From Xylaria sp. FL1777 (taxonomy: Eukaryota > Ascomycota > Sordariomycetes > Xylariales > Xylariaceae): a stretch of 64,000 nucleotides of DNA. Below the pieces are notes generated by a model that made no database searches, had not been told where the DNA came from, and saw only the letters and a list, made by a program, of their open reading frames with translations. The DNA lies in NCBI GenBank assembly GCA_022578965.1, contig MU400507.1, positions 1-64,000 on the forward strand, written 5' to 3'. This document shows, piece by piece, positions 12,548 to 25,300 of the stretch; the stretch's first letter is position 1; each line of letters begins with the position of its first letter. The position numbers and the translations under genes are program-made.

Positions 12548-13355
12548 ATAATTTGCTTTATTTATTTTACTTTTAATAAACTTTTAGTTTTAATTATAAC
12601 TTACTTTATTTATTATATATATATTTAATAGCTTAAGTTGCTTTTTTATTAACTTAAGTATATGTTTTTATATAAATTTTAGTAAACTTTTTGTTGTTTT
12701 TATTATAGCAAAATTAATGGCTTATATAATAAACCTTAAACTTTAAAGTATATATACTTTATAAAAACTTAGCTAATATATTTTGTACTATGTTAAAAGA
12801 TTTGTTTTTAATAAATTTGTGGTAAATAATTAACTTAAGCTTAGTATTAAGTGTAACGTTAATATTATTAAAAACAAAAGCAATGCTATTTAATTAACCA
12901 AGGATTAATGCTTAAAAACTACTATTATATATCTTTTTTTTTAAACAAAAGAAATCTTAAAAAATACTATTATAAACTATATAAGCTTTTTAATTAGCTT
13001 ATAAATAATAAATTAAATATAGCAGTAATTATATAAATAATTTTTATTTTGCTAATATAAACAATAGTATTAATAGCTTTTTATAAAATTATATTTACTA
13101 TAGTTGTTTTTTGTTATGTTTATAAAGTAATATAAAGTAAAAAAAGTAATAAAAAATAATAATATAATAGCAATAAAAATAATTAAAACTTAAAAAAATA
13201 TTTAAAACTTAGGCTATTTATTTACGAAAGTTAGTTTTATTTAAAAAGAAATTATTTATAAATAAATAGCTAAATTATAAACTTTTTTGTTTGCTTTTTG
13301 CTATAAAACAAATAAAAAATACTAAAAAAAGCATTAATACTTAATAAAAAACATA
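12548..13355. other. Unassigned AT-rich stretch
   Basis: About 800 bases with RIP-type composition, no recognisable frame and no repeat partner found. It leads into the short tandem array that holds the LTR retrotransposon. Confidence 0.45.
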
Positions 13356-13359
13356 TATA

Positions 13360-13524
13360 TTGCTAGCAAAACATAAATACTTAAAGAAAAACTATATATT
13401 GTTAGCAAAAAAAAGCATAAATATTTAAGGAAAAACTATATATTATAGCTTTATATAATTTAAGCTAAAATTAGCACGTTTGCAAAAAAAAGCATACTAA
13501 AATACTTAAAGAAAAGCTATATAT
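13360..13524. repeat. Degenerate tandem array, left flank of LTR element
   Basis: Three to four imperfect units, each containing a CTATATATTG-like block, GCTAGCAAAAAAAGCATAAA and ACTTAAAGAAAA. The array continues on the far side of the retrotransposon at 28482-28630, showing that the LTR element inserted inside it. The last four bases, ATAT at 13521-13524, are the target duplication. Confidence 0.8.
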
Positions 13525-13828
13525 TGAAATAAAGCAATATAATTGCGCAAAATTTACTACAACACTTTAATTACAAGGAAATAAGTCATAACTTACGCAT
13601 TTAAGCAATTAGGCCATATATAAATTAAAAAATTAAACAATTAATAAAAGGGCTATTTAATAATATAAATAAAGCAATTATAGCTAATTTTCATAATGTT
13701 AAGCATAATAATTAAATTTATACTTTAAAATTTAATGCAATACTTATACTTTTTTTTTTACTATATAACTTAGCTTAGATTTACTTTAACTAGCTAATTA
13801 GCTTATTTAGCTACTTTACTTTACTTTA
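13525..13828 (-). repeat. LTR (3' LTR by element orientation), 304 bp
   Basis: Starts TGAAATAAAGCAATATAATT on the plus strand and ends ...ACTTTACTTTA. It is the same length as the repeat at 28178-28481. Differences between the two are nearly all C/T and G/A changes, going both ways, so each copy was mutated independently after insertion. Confidence 0.93.
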
Positions 13829-16800
13829 ATTTTTCTTTATTAAAATATAGCTGCTTTTAGTTTATTTTAATACTTATAATTATAAAGTTTTTTATTTTTA
13901 TTAGCGTTTTTTAAATAAAGTTAATATTATTTTTTTTTGCTTATTTAGTTTTATAAGTTTTTTTTTATTTTTTTTGCTGCGTTTAAAAGTAGCTTAAGCT
14001 TTAACGCTTATAAAAGCATTATAGCTTTATTAAAACTAGTTTTAGCCTTTTTATATATTTAAATATATAAGCAAAAGCCTTTAAAAATGCTTAACATTTC
14101 TTTTATAAAAGTGCTTATAAAAAGTTTATACTTTTTTTTTTTTAAACTATTAAGCTTAGCTAAGTTTTATACTTAGCTTATTATACTTAAAAAAAAAAAT
14201 ATCTGCAAAAATATTTGTAGCAAAATAACTTCGCACTATTAAAACGTCTTTATATTGCTTATAATAAAACTTTTTTAGTATAATTGTTAGTTTTTTTTGC
14301 TAAGAACCCTTTTTGCGCTTTAAAATAAAAAGCACTAAAAAAGCAAAACAATTAACTTTTAGTTTTTTTTTTAGCGTTTTTTTTTTACTTTATATATTTT
14401 TAGCGCTTAATAATAAAAAAGCTAACTTATTAAATTTAAAAAAAGTTACCTTTAGTTCTTTTAAGAAATAATAAAGTTTAGCGCTTATTAAAAGCAATAA
14501 ACGCAAATCTTTTTATAATTTAAAGCTAAAGTGCTTTTTAAGGTTTGCTTTTAAAAATTAAATAAGCTATTTATAACTTTTTTAATTATTAATACCTTTT
14601 TTTAAATATTAGCTTATTAAGTTATAAAACATGTAATATAAATATAAAACTTTAATAAACTTATATATATAATTATTATGTTAGCAAAAGCAAAAAAGTA
14701 TAAAATAGCTTAATATAACTTTTATATTAAAGTGCTTTATTGTTTAATACTTTTATAACCTTTAAAAAACTTGTTTGTTATTTTTATTAGTAGTATGCTT
14801 AAAGTTTAAAATATATACTACTTTTAAAACAGTATTAATAAAAATAATAATTTAATAATTGTTTAAGCAATATTTTATTATAAAATATTTTATTTAAAAA
14901 GTTATAGCAATTATTATAGCTTATTTTATGTTTTGTTAGTTTATAAAAAGATCTTTTATAAACTAGCTATACTTAAGTTTAATACTTATTTTTAAAGCTT
15001 TAGCTTTTTTATTTATATATAGCTAAAGCAATACGTTTAATAAAGCTTTTATTTTGCGTTTATTTAGCTATTTTTTAACGTTTAATTTTATAAAAATATT
15101 TGTAATATAAACAGCCTTAATTTTTTATTTTATAATGTTTACTTTATAAAGGTTTTTATAATAGCTATAAATAGTAAGCCTTTTTTAGTAATTTAAATAT
15201 TTTTGTTTATATTAATAAGTTTTTTTAATAGCTATTTATTGTTTTAAAAAAAAAGTTTTTAGTTATTACTTTTTATTATTTTTATGTATTATTTTTAAAA
15301 CTTTATTTAGCAAAAAATAATAAGCTAGCTTTTATTTATTATAAAGCTTTAGTTCATTAAAATATCTTATGTTATTATTTTTTTAATAATTATTTAAAGC
15401 TTTTTTTAATAGCAATTTTCTTAAAAATTTTATAAATAATAATTATTAAATATTTAGTTTTTATACTATAGGTTTTTATTCTTTATATAGTTTTAGCTTT
15501 ATTGCTAAAATTATTAGATTTTTTATAAACGTAACATTAAACTTATTAAAGCAAAAATTATTATTTTTATAATGTTTTTTAATTTTAAATAAATATTATA
15601 TTAATATTATAGGACTTTTTATAGCTATAAATTTTAATATTTAGCTTGTAGCTTATAAAAATGCCTTTAAATATTTAGTTTTTAGTTTAAGCATATAAAA
15701 TAGCGTTTTATTTGCGTTTACTAAGCAGTTTTATGTAATAAAGTATGCTATAAAAGCCTTTTTTTAAAAATTAAGCGCTTTTTTATTAAGCAATAAGTTA
15801 AAAGTATAAAAAACTTTTATTAAAATTATATATAGTATAAATTATTAATATTTTAATGCTTTTTTATTATAATATTTTTTATGTATTAAATATATTGCTT
15901 TTTTTTATATTTATTAAACTAAATCTAAAGATAAGTTTTAGCAAGTTTTGCTATTTTTAAAAAACGTATAACTAAAGTGCTTTTTTAGTACTACTTTTTT
16001 TCTTTTTTTTAGATTTCTAAAAAACAAACTTTTTATAAAGGTTATTTCTTTTTGTATAAAATAAAATTTTAAAATAGATTTTAAAAAAACATTAACTAAA
16101 AAAAGCAGTATGTTTTTTAGCTAAACATTTTTTACATTTAGTTTTTTAATTTATAAAAAAAGCTAGCAAGCTAAATATTTTTTATATTTTAAACTTTTAA
16201 TAATTATTAGCTCTTTTTTAAGGCTATTTTTAAAAAGCCTTTAGTTTTTAAAAAAAAGCTTTTTATAATTAGCAGTTAGGTTTATATATATATGCTTATT
16301 TTCTTTTTTTTTTGCTTTTTTTTTAAAGTTTGCTATTTTTTATGCTAATTGTTTATATGCTTTAATATTAAATATTAGCTCTTTAAAACTTTCAAAAAAA
16401 AATGCTTTTATTTTTAGCTAATTTATAGTATTAATAACTTTTTTAAAAATAAAAAATATAATAATTAAAAGCATATATGTATAATAAAAGCAATCTTTAA
16501 TAATATTTAAGCGTATATATACTTTTTGCTATATTTTATAATTAAATAAAAAGTGCAAGCAAGTTAAAAATTTTAATATAAGTTAAAAATATAAAAGCAA
16601 ATAATATAAAAAGTATAAAATGTAAATATTAATATTAGTACTATTTATTATATATAGTTTAATATTTTTAATTGTTAATTTAAGTTATTACTTTTTAATA
16701 ATTGCAAAATTTCTTAAATATAAATGCTAAAAGCATTTATGCTAAATATAAAAAGTTAAAACTTATTAAGTAAATAAAATAGCAAAGTTAAATATAAATA

Positions 16801-19644
16801 AAAGGTTTAATAAAGCAAATATAATAAAAAAAAAACTAAAATATATATTTTTAAACTAGCGCATTTTTTTTTTATAAACTTACTATACTATTTTTAATTT
16901 ATTAATTAATTATTTTATTGCTAAAATAGATTATTAATTGCTAAATGTTTTTATAATAATTATTTTTTATATATTTATGCTAGTATTAATTAAAGAATAA
17001 ACAAATAAAGTAGTTTTAGTTAGTTAAGTAATTATTTTTTAACTTTTTTTTTAATATATTTATAATTTACTTTTTTTAAACATTTATTACTACTAATAGC
17101 AAAATAAATAACTTAGGCTTTAATAAATGTAAAAAAAAAGCTTGTTTTTTTTTTTAATTTGTTTTTTTTTAAGTAGTTTTAAAGCTTAGATTTTTTTTAT
17201 AATTTTTTTCTTTAGTGCTTAAGTTTTTAGATCGCCTAGTTTACGCTTTTATTATAAAAACTTCGTTCTTAAGTAGCATAATTAATGGTTGCTTAATTAA
17301 GCACTTAAAAAATAATTCTTTTATTATTAATAAAATCTTAAATAATTAAAAAGCATTATAGCAATTAATTAATATTTAAAAAATTAATACTGCTTAGTTA
17401 ACAAATAGTTATACTTATAATATTTAAAAAATCAAGTTTATTAATAAATAGTAAAATATATATGCTTTTTTTTTTTTTAAATCTTGTTTTTTTTATTTAG
17501 CTAACTTTTTTTGTTTTATATAATTAAGCACTAAGCTATTTATAGATTAAAATTCTTAATAGTAATACTAGCAATAAATATATTTAATAAAAAGTTAGTT
17601 ATAATTTTTTTAGTATATATTATATAAATTAATATATTTAAGCTAGCTTTAATTAAATAAAAAAACAAAAGCATTTAAAATTTTGCTTATTATATATAAA
17701 AACAATTAAAAGTAGTTTTTAAAGCAAATATATATATTAGATTTTTTACGATTTTTGCTAACTTATAGCTATATTTATATAGTTGTTTAAAATATAAAAT
17801 GCTATACTTTATAAGCATTACAAATAATTGCTAATAATAGCTAAAAGCAAAAAATATATAAAGCTTTATTTTTTTTTTTTTTGCTGTACTATTTTAAAAT
17901 AAAAGTTTAATATATATGCTAACTACGCGTTTATTATTTAGTTATAAAACTGTTTATTTTACAAGTTTAAAAGCAATATAGCTAAATATCTTAAAGCTAA
18001 TATAATAACTATAGCAATTAAAAAAGATTTTACGCTTAAAAACTTAAAAAAACAAATAGTTTTAATTAAAAATACTTTTGTTTGCTTAACTAAAAAAAAA
18101 ACTAAGTTAAAACATAAGTTAAAGCATTTTTTTAAGCTAATTTTATTGCTTAGCTTATTAAATATAATATTAATAAGCAATAATTTAATATTACTTAAAA
18201 AATTAGCATAATACTTAAATGTTTAAAAAAATAGCCAAAAAAATAAATTAAATAAGTTATATAAAATAAAACAAAATAAAAAAATTAAACAATTTGCTTA
18301 TATAGCAATGCTTTTTTTAATATAATTTGCAATTATTTTTCTTTATTGCATATTTTATAAATTTTTTTTTAAGCGTAATAAATAAAAAAAAAATAGTTAT
18401 TATATAAAAAGTTAAGCTATAATATTTATAAAAGCGAATATATAAAACCTCTGCAATAAAAAAATTAAAAATATACAAAATAAAAATTATTAATACTAAA
18501 TCGTTAAATCTTTTTTTGTTTTTTCTTTAGTTTTTATTTCTTTAGCTTTATGTAATTAAATAATCCTGCTTATTTTTTTATAGCAAAATTTTGTTTTTGC
18601 TAAGCTTGCTTTAAACTTTGCTTAAGCGTTTGTTGTTTTATTAAATGCTTATTATTATTTAATAGTAGCTTTAAATTATTACTAATAATTTAAGCGCATA
18701 AAATATAAACTAGTAACTTTTTAAAGCTTAATAATAGTGTTTTTTGCTTTTTAGTAGTTCTAAAGTTTTTATTAAGTATTAAATAGTTTAAACTAAAAGC
18801 AAAAAAAGCTATTTAATTTTAAATAAAAGTAATAAAGCAATTAAAAATAAAAAAACTTATATATAAGCGTTAGTATAATAAAATAAACTTAAGTAATTAA
18901 AACTAATAAGCAGTTTTTACTTTTGTTTTTTTTATTTTTACGCATTTTTAAAAAAAAGCAATAATAATTTATACTAAAACTAAGCTGCTTAGCTATTTAA
19001 AAAACATTAAAATAAAATAAAGACTTATGTTTTTAGCGTAATAATAAAAAAAGTACTAATAAACTAGCTGCTATAAAACTAACAAATATAAAACTAAAAA
19101 AAAAAAGCTATAAAAAATACGCTTAATTTTAAGCAAAAAAAAATAGTTTTATGCATTATAACTTAATTATATAAACTTATATAATTAGTAAAAATAAAAA
19201 ATAAAACAATTAGTAAAAAAACAAAAAGTAAAAAAAAAAAATCTATTGCTTTAGCTTTTATTAGTTATTATTTTTTAAAGCGCTTTATAATATAATAGCT
19301 AAAAAAATAAAATAAACTATTATATTTTTTAGCACTTAAAATGTTTAAAGCGCTAAAAATTATATTGCAGCTTTTATAAACTTAAAAAGCTTTTATAACT
19401 TATTATATTTTTTTTGCTTTTTATAGTTTAACTGCTATAGCTTTAATTATTAAAGGCTTTATTATTTTAGTTTAGTTTTTAATAAATAGCTATAGCACTA
19501 GTAATTTATATATTAAAGTTAAGATTTTTTAGTTTTTAGTACTTTTAGTTATTTTATATAAATTACTTTAATTTTTTAAAAAAAAACAACTCTTTTAATT
19601 TTTTGCTAGTTAGTTTTACTAATTAGTATTATTTATAATTAACA
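13829..19644 (-). other. Unexplained 5.8 kb between integrase and 3' LTR
   Basis: In ordinary gypsy elements the integrase ends close to the 3' LTR. Here 5.8 kb of RIP-mutated sequence intervenes. Most of it is T-rich on the plus strand, and minus-strand frames near 15.3-15.7 kb read as Lys-rich, TAA/TAG-interrupted protein-like sequence. The part at about 18.2-19.3 kb is A-rich on the plus strand, which suggests a strand switch in coding. I recognise no domain. A slightly GC-richer patch lies at 17225-17310. It could be an additional element-encoded gene (env-like or accessory) or one or more nested insertions. Confidence 0.5.
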
Positions 19645-22310
19645 TTTTTTTTTAACTTTATAAAAGCTAATTTATTTATATAGCAGCTTTTTATTGTTAA
19701 ACTTATTTATTAAAAGCATAATATTATAAAAAAAAATAAAAGAGCTTTTTTTAAATAGTTGCTTAATTTTATAAGCGTTTTTTTGAAATTTAGCTTTTAT
19801 AGCTAATTTTCTTTTTTTAGTTATAATTGCTTTAACCTTTATAATATCTTAGTTATAGCGTTTTAGCTACTTAATTTTAGCTTTAATAAAATTTTTATAA
19901 AAAGCAATATTTTGCTATTTAATTACTTTTTATATTAGTATTACATTTTTTACTAGCAAAATTAGCATTTTTTTATATATTAGCTTATATAAGCTATAGC
20001 TATAATAATATATAAAAGTATAATTTGCTTATATTACTAAGTTTAAATATTTTAGCTAATTTTTTTTAGTTTTATTTGTTATTTATATAAAGCTTTTTTT
20101 TATTAGCTTATAGCTTTTTTTAATAAGGCCTTAAGCCTAAAAATAGTAAGCTAAACTATAGTTTATTTTATAGCTTAAAGTATTTATTGCGCTTTTTATT
20201 TTTTCTTTAAATTTAAAGCTATTATTACACTTAATTTTAATAAAGATTTCGTGCTAAAACATGATTTTCTTTTTAATAAATTTAAGTATCTTTAAAAAAT
20301 CTACGTGTTTTAAAAGCTTAGCTTCTAAATAAGTTATTATTTTATATTTTGCTTTTATAATAGCTTTAAATCTATTGCTTAATAGTATAGTTTATATATT
20401 TATAACTTAAAAAACCAAAAAATTTAAAAAGTAATTAAAACAATGTTTTTTAGTTCTTTTACTATTAGCGGATTTTTAGTAATTAAAGCAACTAGCAATT
20501 ATAATATAAACATTTTAATAAAAGCTTTTTTAGTAGTATTTTTAAATTATTTGCTAAGTTATAAATATTTAGCCTTTATATATTATTTTTTTATAGTTTT
20601 CTTTAATAAAAGCTTTTTAGGTTTTTTTGTTATTAATAATTCTTTTTAGTATTTTTTTAGATTTTGCTTTTCTTTAAAAAATAAACTTATTAACAAAAAA
20701 TTTAAAAGCTTTTTTTTTAAAGTAACTTCGCTTTTTCTTTGTTATAAGTTTTTTTAAAACTTGCTTAAAAATAAAATACTTAGCAATTTGCTTGCTTTTT
20801 TTGCTTTAATTTTTTTTTAAATATAACAAAAGTTTTATTTTTTAGTGTACTAAGCTTTTAACTAGTTAATCGCCTAATTTTTTATACGCAATAATAATAG
20901 CTATTATATATAGTTAAAAATTAATAAAATTTTTTATATTTCTTTTTTAATAATTATTTAACTTATTTAATAGCTTAAAGAGTTTTTTAAAAAGCTTATT
21001 AATAGCTATATATTTTTTTTTAGCACATAATAAAATATAAAATTAAAGGTTTTTATATATGCTATTTATTTTATTAATTAAGCATTTAATAATACTAAAA
21101 ATTCATTATTTAGCTAAGCTATAAAAACTTTTGCATTAGTTTCTAAATAAAATGTAATTTTATAAAAATAATTATGTAACTTTTAAAAAGTTTTAACAAT
21201 AGTAAGTTTTTTTAGTTTTATAGTATTATATCTTTTTTTAAGGCCTTTTTATGTTTTAAACTTATATTTTGCTAACTTAATAGCTTTATTAATCTTTTAG
21301 CATAAAATAACGCTTTAGTTAGTTTTAAAAGCATTTACTTTTAGCTAAATAAGTCTTTTTATATAATCAAAAGTAATAAAAATAAAAGCTGTTATAATAG
21401 CTTTTTAAAGCTTTTTTATAGCTTTTTCTTATAGTTCTTTAAAGCAAAACAGCTTATTTTTCCGTAATAAAACCATTAATAGTTTTATAATTATAGCATA
21501 TTTTTATATTTATATTTAGTAATATACTGTTATTTCTAAAAAAAACTATACTTTTGTAATATTTTTGCAAGTTTTTTACTTAAGAATTTTTATTACTTTT
21601 GTTTTTATTAAGCTTTTATTATTAGTGTTATATATATAGCTAACTATTTTAGTTGTTTGTTTTGCTTATTTGCTTTTAAGTATGCTAGCTATAATTTTAA
21701 CTAGCTTAAAATTAAGTAGTATAACATTAAAATTCTTAAAATGTTTTAATATAAACTACTTAATACTTAAAGTAACTTTATAATTATTATACTTAGTAAT
21801 AAGTCTTTTAATTACTATATTATTAAAAAAAGGTTTGTACTTTATTAGTAATATATTATATAAAACCCTTAATAGCATTTTTAAAAATTAAGCTATTAAA
21901 TTTATTGCTTTTTGTAAAAAAGTAATCATTTAAAAAAAGCTTATTAATGTAAAAAAAGCTATTATTGCTTAGCTAAAAATAAAAAGTAGTATTTAATTAT
22001 ATCTTAAAAATAAATTAACTATAAAAATTACTTTATATATTATAAACTTTTTAAAAAACTTATTATAGCTTTAAAAAAAATTAGTATTACATATAATAAC
22101 TATGTTTATTTTTATAGCTAAATTAATTAATTAAACCTTTTTATTTTTTTTTTGTACTAAAAACTAAACGTTATAATATAAGCTATAAGCTTTTTTAAAA
22201 ATGCTATACTTAAGTTAAATTTTTAAAACCTTTATAGTAATATTTTTTAAAGGTTTAAAAATTAAAATGCTGCAAACTTGCTATGCTTTATAAAAAACTG
22301 TTTTAATTTT
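19645..22310 (-). pseudogene. Ty3/gypsy pol remnant: reverse transcriptase to integrase
   Basis: Reading the minus strand with stops taken as former Gln/Trp gives a gypsy polyprotein. Reverse transcriptase spans about 22310-21700, with the palm motif LVQKKNKKVQLIN, and the active site that should be FLDDI now reads FFNNI (codons at about 21818-21833), so both catalytic aspartates became asparagine. After an interval suited to RNase H and linker, the integrase core is readable at about 20380-19780: YLEAKLLKHVDF, then a SLAYYFQAQGLI-like block (family: AYHPQANG..ER), and a TxYKLIYKK-like block (family: TPY.L..G). The GPY/F-type C-terminal module follows at about 19685-19655 (LLYK.ISFYKV, family LxYRWxGPYxV). 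RNase H was not identified residue by residue. The polyprotein would copy element RNA and integrate the cDNA; this copy is dead. Confidence 0.9.
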
Positions 22311-25300
22311 ATAAAAAGAAAAAATCTTATTATATATTTTTCTTATTTTAAAAAAGTTCTAAAAAAGTGCTATTTTTTTGCAATATTATATTTTAGTTAA
22401 TAATGCTGCTTTTTACTAAGTAAAATTAGTTATACAAAGCTTTTTTAAAAAAACAGCTAATTATTTAGCAATTAGTTAAATACTTTTAAAAATAGTGCTA
22501 AAACATAAATATATGTTTTAATAAATGCTATTTTGTTAAAATAATACAAGATTTTTTAAGTAATAGCTTGCTTTTTTTAAAGCTTGCTTTTTTTACTTAT
22601 AAGATTTAAATAAAATAGTGCTATTAAATAGCACGTTATTTTTAAAGTAAATCTTTTTATTTTTTGTTTTATATATTATATTTAAAATTATTGTTTTATT
22701 TTTTATTAATTTGTTAATTTTTAAGGTTTAAAAAGTTAATAGTGCTTAAATTAAAGTTATAATTAAATTATATTTGCTTTTTGATTTATATGCAAGATTT
22801 CTAGTTTTTATAATTATTAATCTTTTAGCGTTTTTTTGTTTTAGCGCTTTTTTTATTATAATTAAAAATATCTTAAGTAATTAATTATTATTAAAAATAG
22901 CGCAAACCTTTTTATTATTTTATATTTTTAAGTTTTTAAAAAGTTTAATGTTTTATATAAAAGAATTTAAAAAAGCTATTAACGTTATATTATTATATAA
23001 GTTTTGCTTTTTTTAAAAGTTTGCACTTGTATATTTTTTTAAATTATGTTTTTTTAATTTTTTTTTTGCTTTTTTTTATTAATTATTAGATTTTTTATTT
23101 AAAGTTTAGTATTTTTGTGCTTTATATAGCTTATTTGCTAAGCTAGTAATTTAACAAATATATATTAGTTTTTTAATTGCTAACGTTTTTAAAGTTTTAA
23201 ATTTAAACCTTTAATATAGTTTATTACTAGTATAATAATCTAGCTTATTTTAAGTATTATATTAGCTATTATATAAAGGCCTTAAAAATATAAACTTATT
23301 TATAATTTTATAATAAAGTTTATTTTTAGCAATAAAAAGTAAGTAGTTTGTTTTTTATTAATTATATATAGCAAAAAAAGCAGCAATTTTTTGCTTATTT
23401 AAATAGTAGTTTTTAAGCATTTTATGCATTTAATAAAATTACTAGTTTAATTAAATTCTTTTTAAGTTATATTTATATTTTTAATAGCAAAGCTATTTTT
23501 ATTAATAAATAAGTTTATAATATTGCTAAACTATGCTTTAAAATTAATAATCTTAGTAATATTTTCTTTATAAATTTTGTTTTTAATTTTTATAATAAGA
23601 TTTAAATAAAGCTATATATATTTTCTTAGCTTTATAACGTTTAAAAATATAGCTAAAATACTTTATGTTTTTAATAATAAAGCTAACATAAAGCATAAAT
23701 TTAAAAAGCTTAAATATTTTTAGTTAAAATAATTTATTAAGCTTAAGTTTTCTTTATTATAAAATTTATACTTTAATATTTTTTTAAATAAATTTAAGCT
23801 ATTATTACTAATATAATTATTATACTTTTTATAAATTTTTATTTTAAAAAGGTTAAAAGTTTAATTAGCGCTTTTTTAAACTATTAATGTTAGTTATATT
23901 AGCTTTTTAGGCTTATTTTCTTTTTTTAGTATTACTATTGCAAAATTAGCACTAAACTAAAGTTTTATTAAAAATACTACTTTTTTTAAAAATAGCATAA
24001 GTATAACAATTAATAATTTTTGCTTTTTTAAGTTATTTTTAAATAATAAATATATAATATTACATTAATTTAAAATCTTAAAAAACATTTTATTAAACTT
24101 TAGCTTGTTTTTTAATGTTTAAAGATTTAAAGCAATATAAGCAAAAAACAATATTACTTAATTATTTTATTAGTTTTAATTACAAAAAACTTTTATTATT
24201 TTATAGCGTTACTTTTTTAAAAAAGCAGCTATAAAACTAAATTAAAGCATATAAATATATATAATAAAACTATTATATTTTATTTTTTTATTTATTTATA
24301 CTATTAAATAATTTAATAAAAAGCTAGTTTTATAAGTATTATTAAGCAATTTATGTTTATTAAGCTAACTAGCTAGTTATAATATTAGCTAAAAACTTTT
24401 TTATAGTTCTTTAATTATTAGCTAATAAAATTCTGTGTTATTTTTTAAAAAGTTTATATTTTTATAAAAAAAAGCATTCTTTATGTTTATTTAAGTTAAA
24501 ACTTTCTGTAATAAAGTTTTTAATTAAGCTTTATATTTTAACTTATTGCTTTTTTCCTTTAAAATAAGCTATAGCATATTTAGTTTAATTTTTTAATTTA
24601 AGCTTTTATTAAGGTTATTTAAAAGTAATAATATTGTTTTTAGCATTAGCTTAAGAACTTTTGTTGCTTTAAAGTATAATTTAGCTTTTGTTTAAGCAAT
24701 TGTTTAAATAAAAACACTAAAGTACTTTAAAACTTTTAGTATAAAGTTTTTAAAAATAACATTTGTTTTTTTGTTTAAAAAGTTCTTAAACTTTTTAGCT
24801 TATATTTTTTTAAATTTCAAGCTTTTTTTTGTAAGCTTTGCTAATTAAATTTTTTAAAGTTTTTAACAATTAAAACTTTTTAGTTTTAATAAAACATTTT
24901 ACTTAAAAAAATTATTGTTTATTTATATATTTTTAGTATTAAATTAAATAAAAGATTTATTGTTATTTAAATAAATTTCTTTAATTGTTTAACTTATAAA
25001 AAGCTTTTTTTTTTGTTTTTTAGGTTTTTTTTTATTTTTTGTTTAATAAAAAGCAGCTTTTTTAGTTAAAAGCTTATAATAATTAGCTTAAAACATATTT
25101 ATACTAATTTTTCTGCTTAATATATAGCTTTATAAAACTTTAGTGCTGTTTTTATTATAAAAAGTGCTTTATATAAAGTTTTAATTAGTTATAATAAAGC
25201 TATTATTTAGCTTGTTATTTATTAAGTTATTTCTTTTAATATTATAAGTTTTTATTAGTTTTATTTTATAAAGCATATTAGTTTAATTATTAAACTTTTT

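Noticed and set aside
17959..18180. Minus-strand open frame of 73 codons in the gypsy element
   Set aside because: No domain and in a RIP-saturated stretch; could be a fragment of a former frame but cannot be supported as a gene.
20443..20649. Plus-strand open frame of 68 codons
   Set aside because: Antisense to the integrase region of the minus-strand gypsy element.
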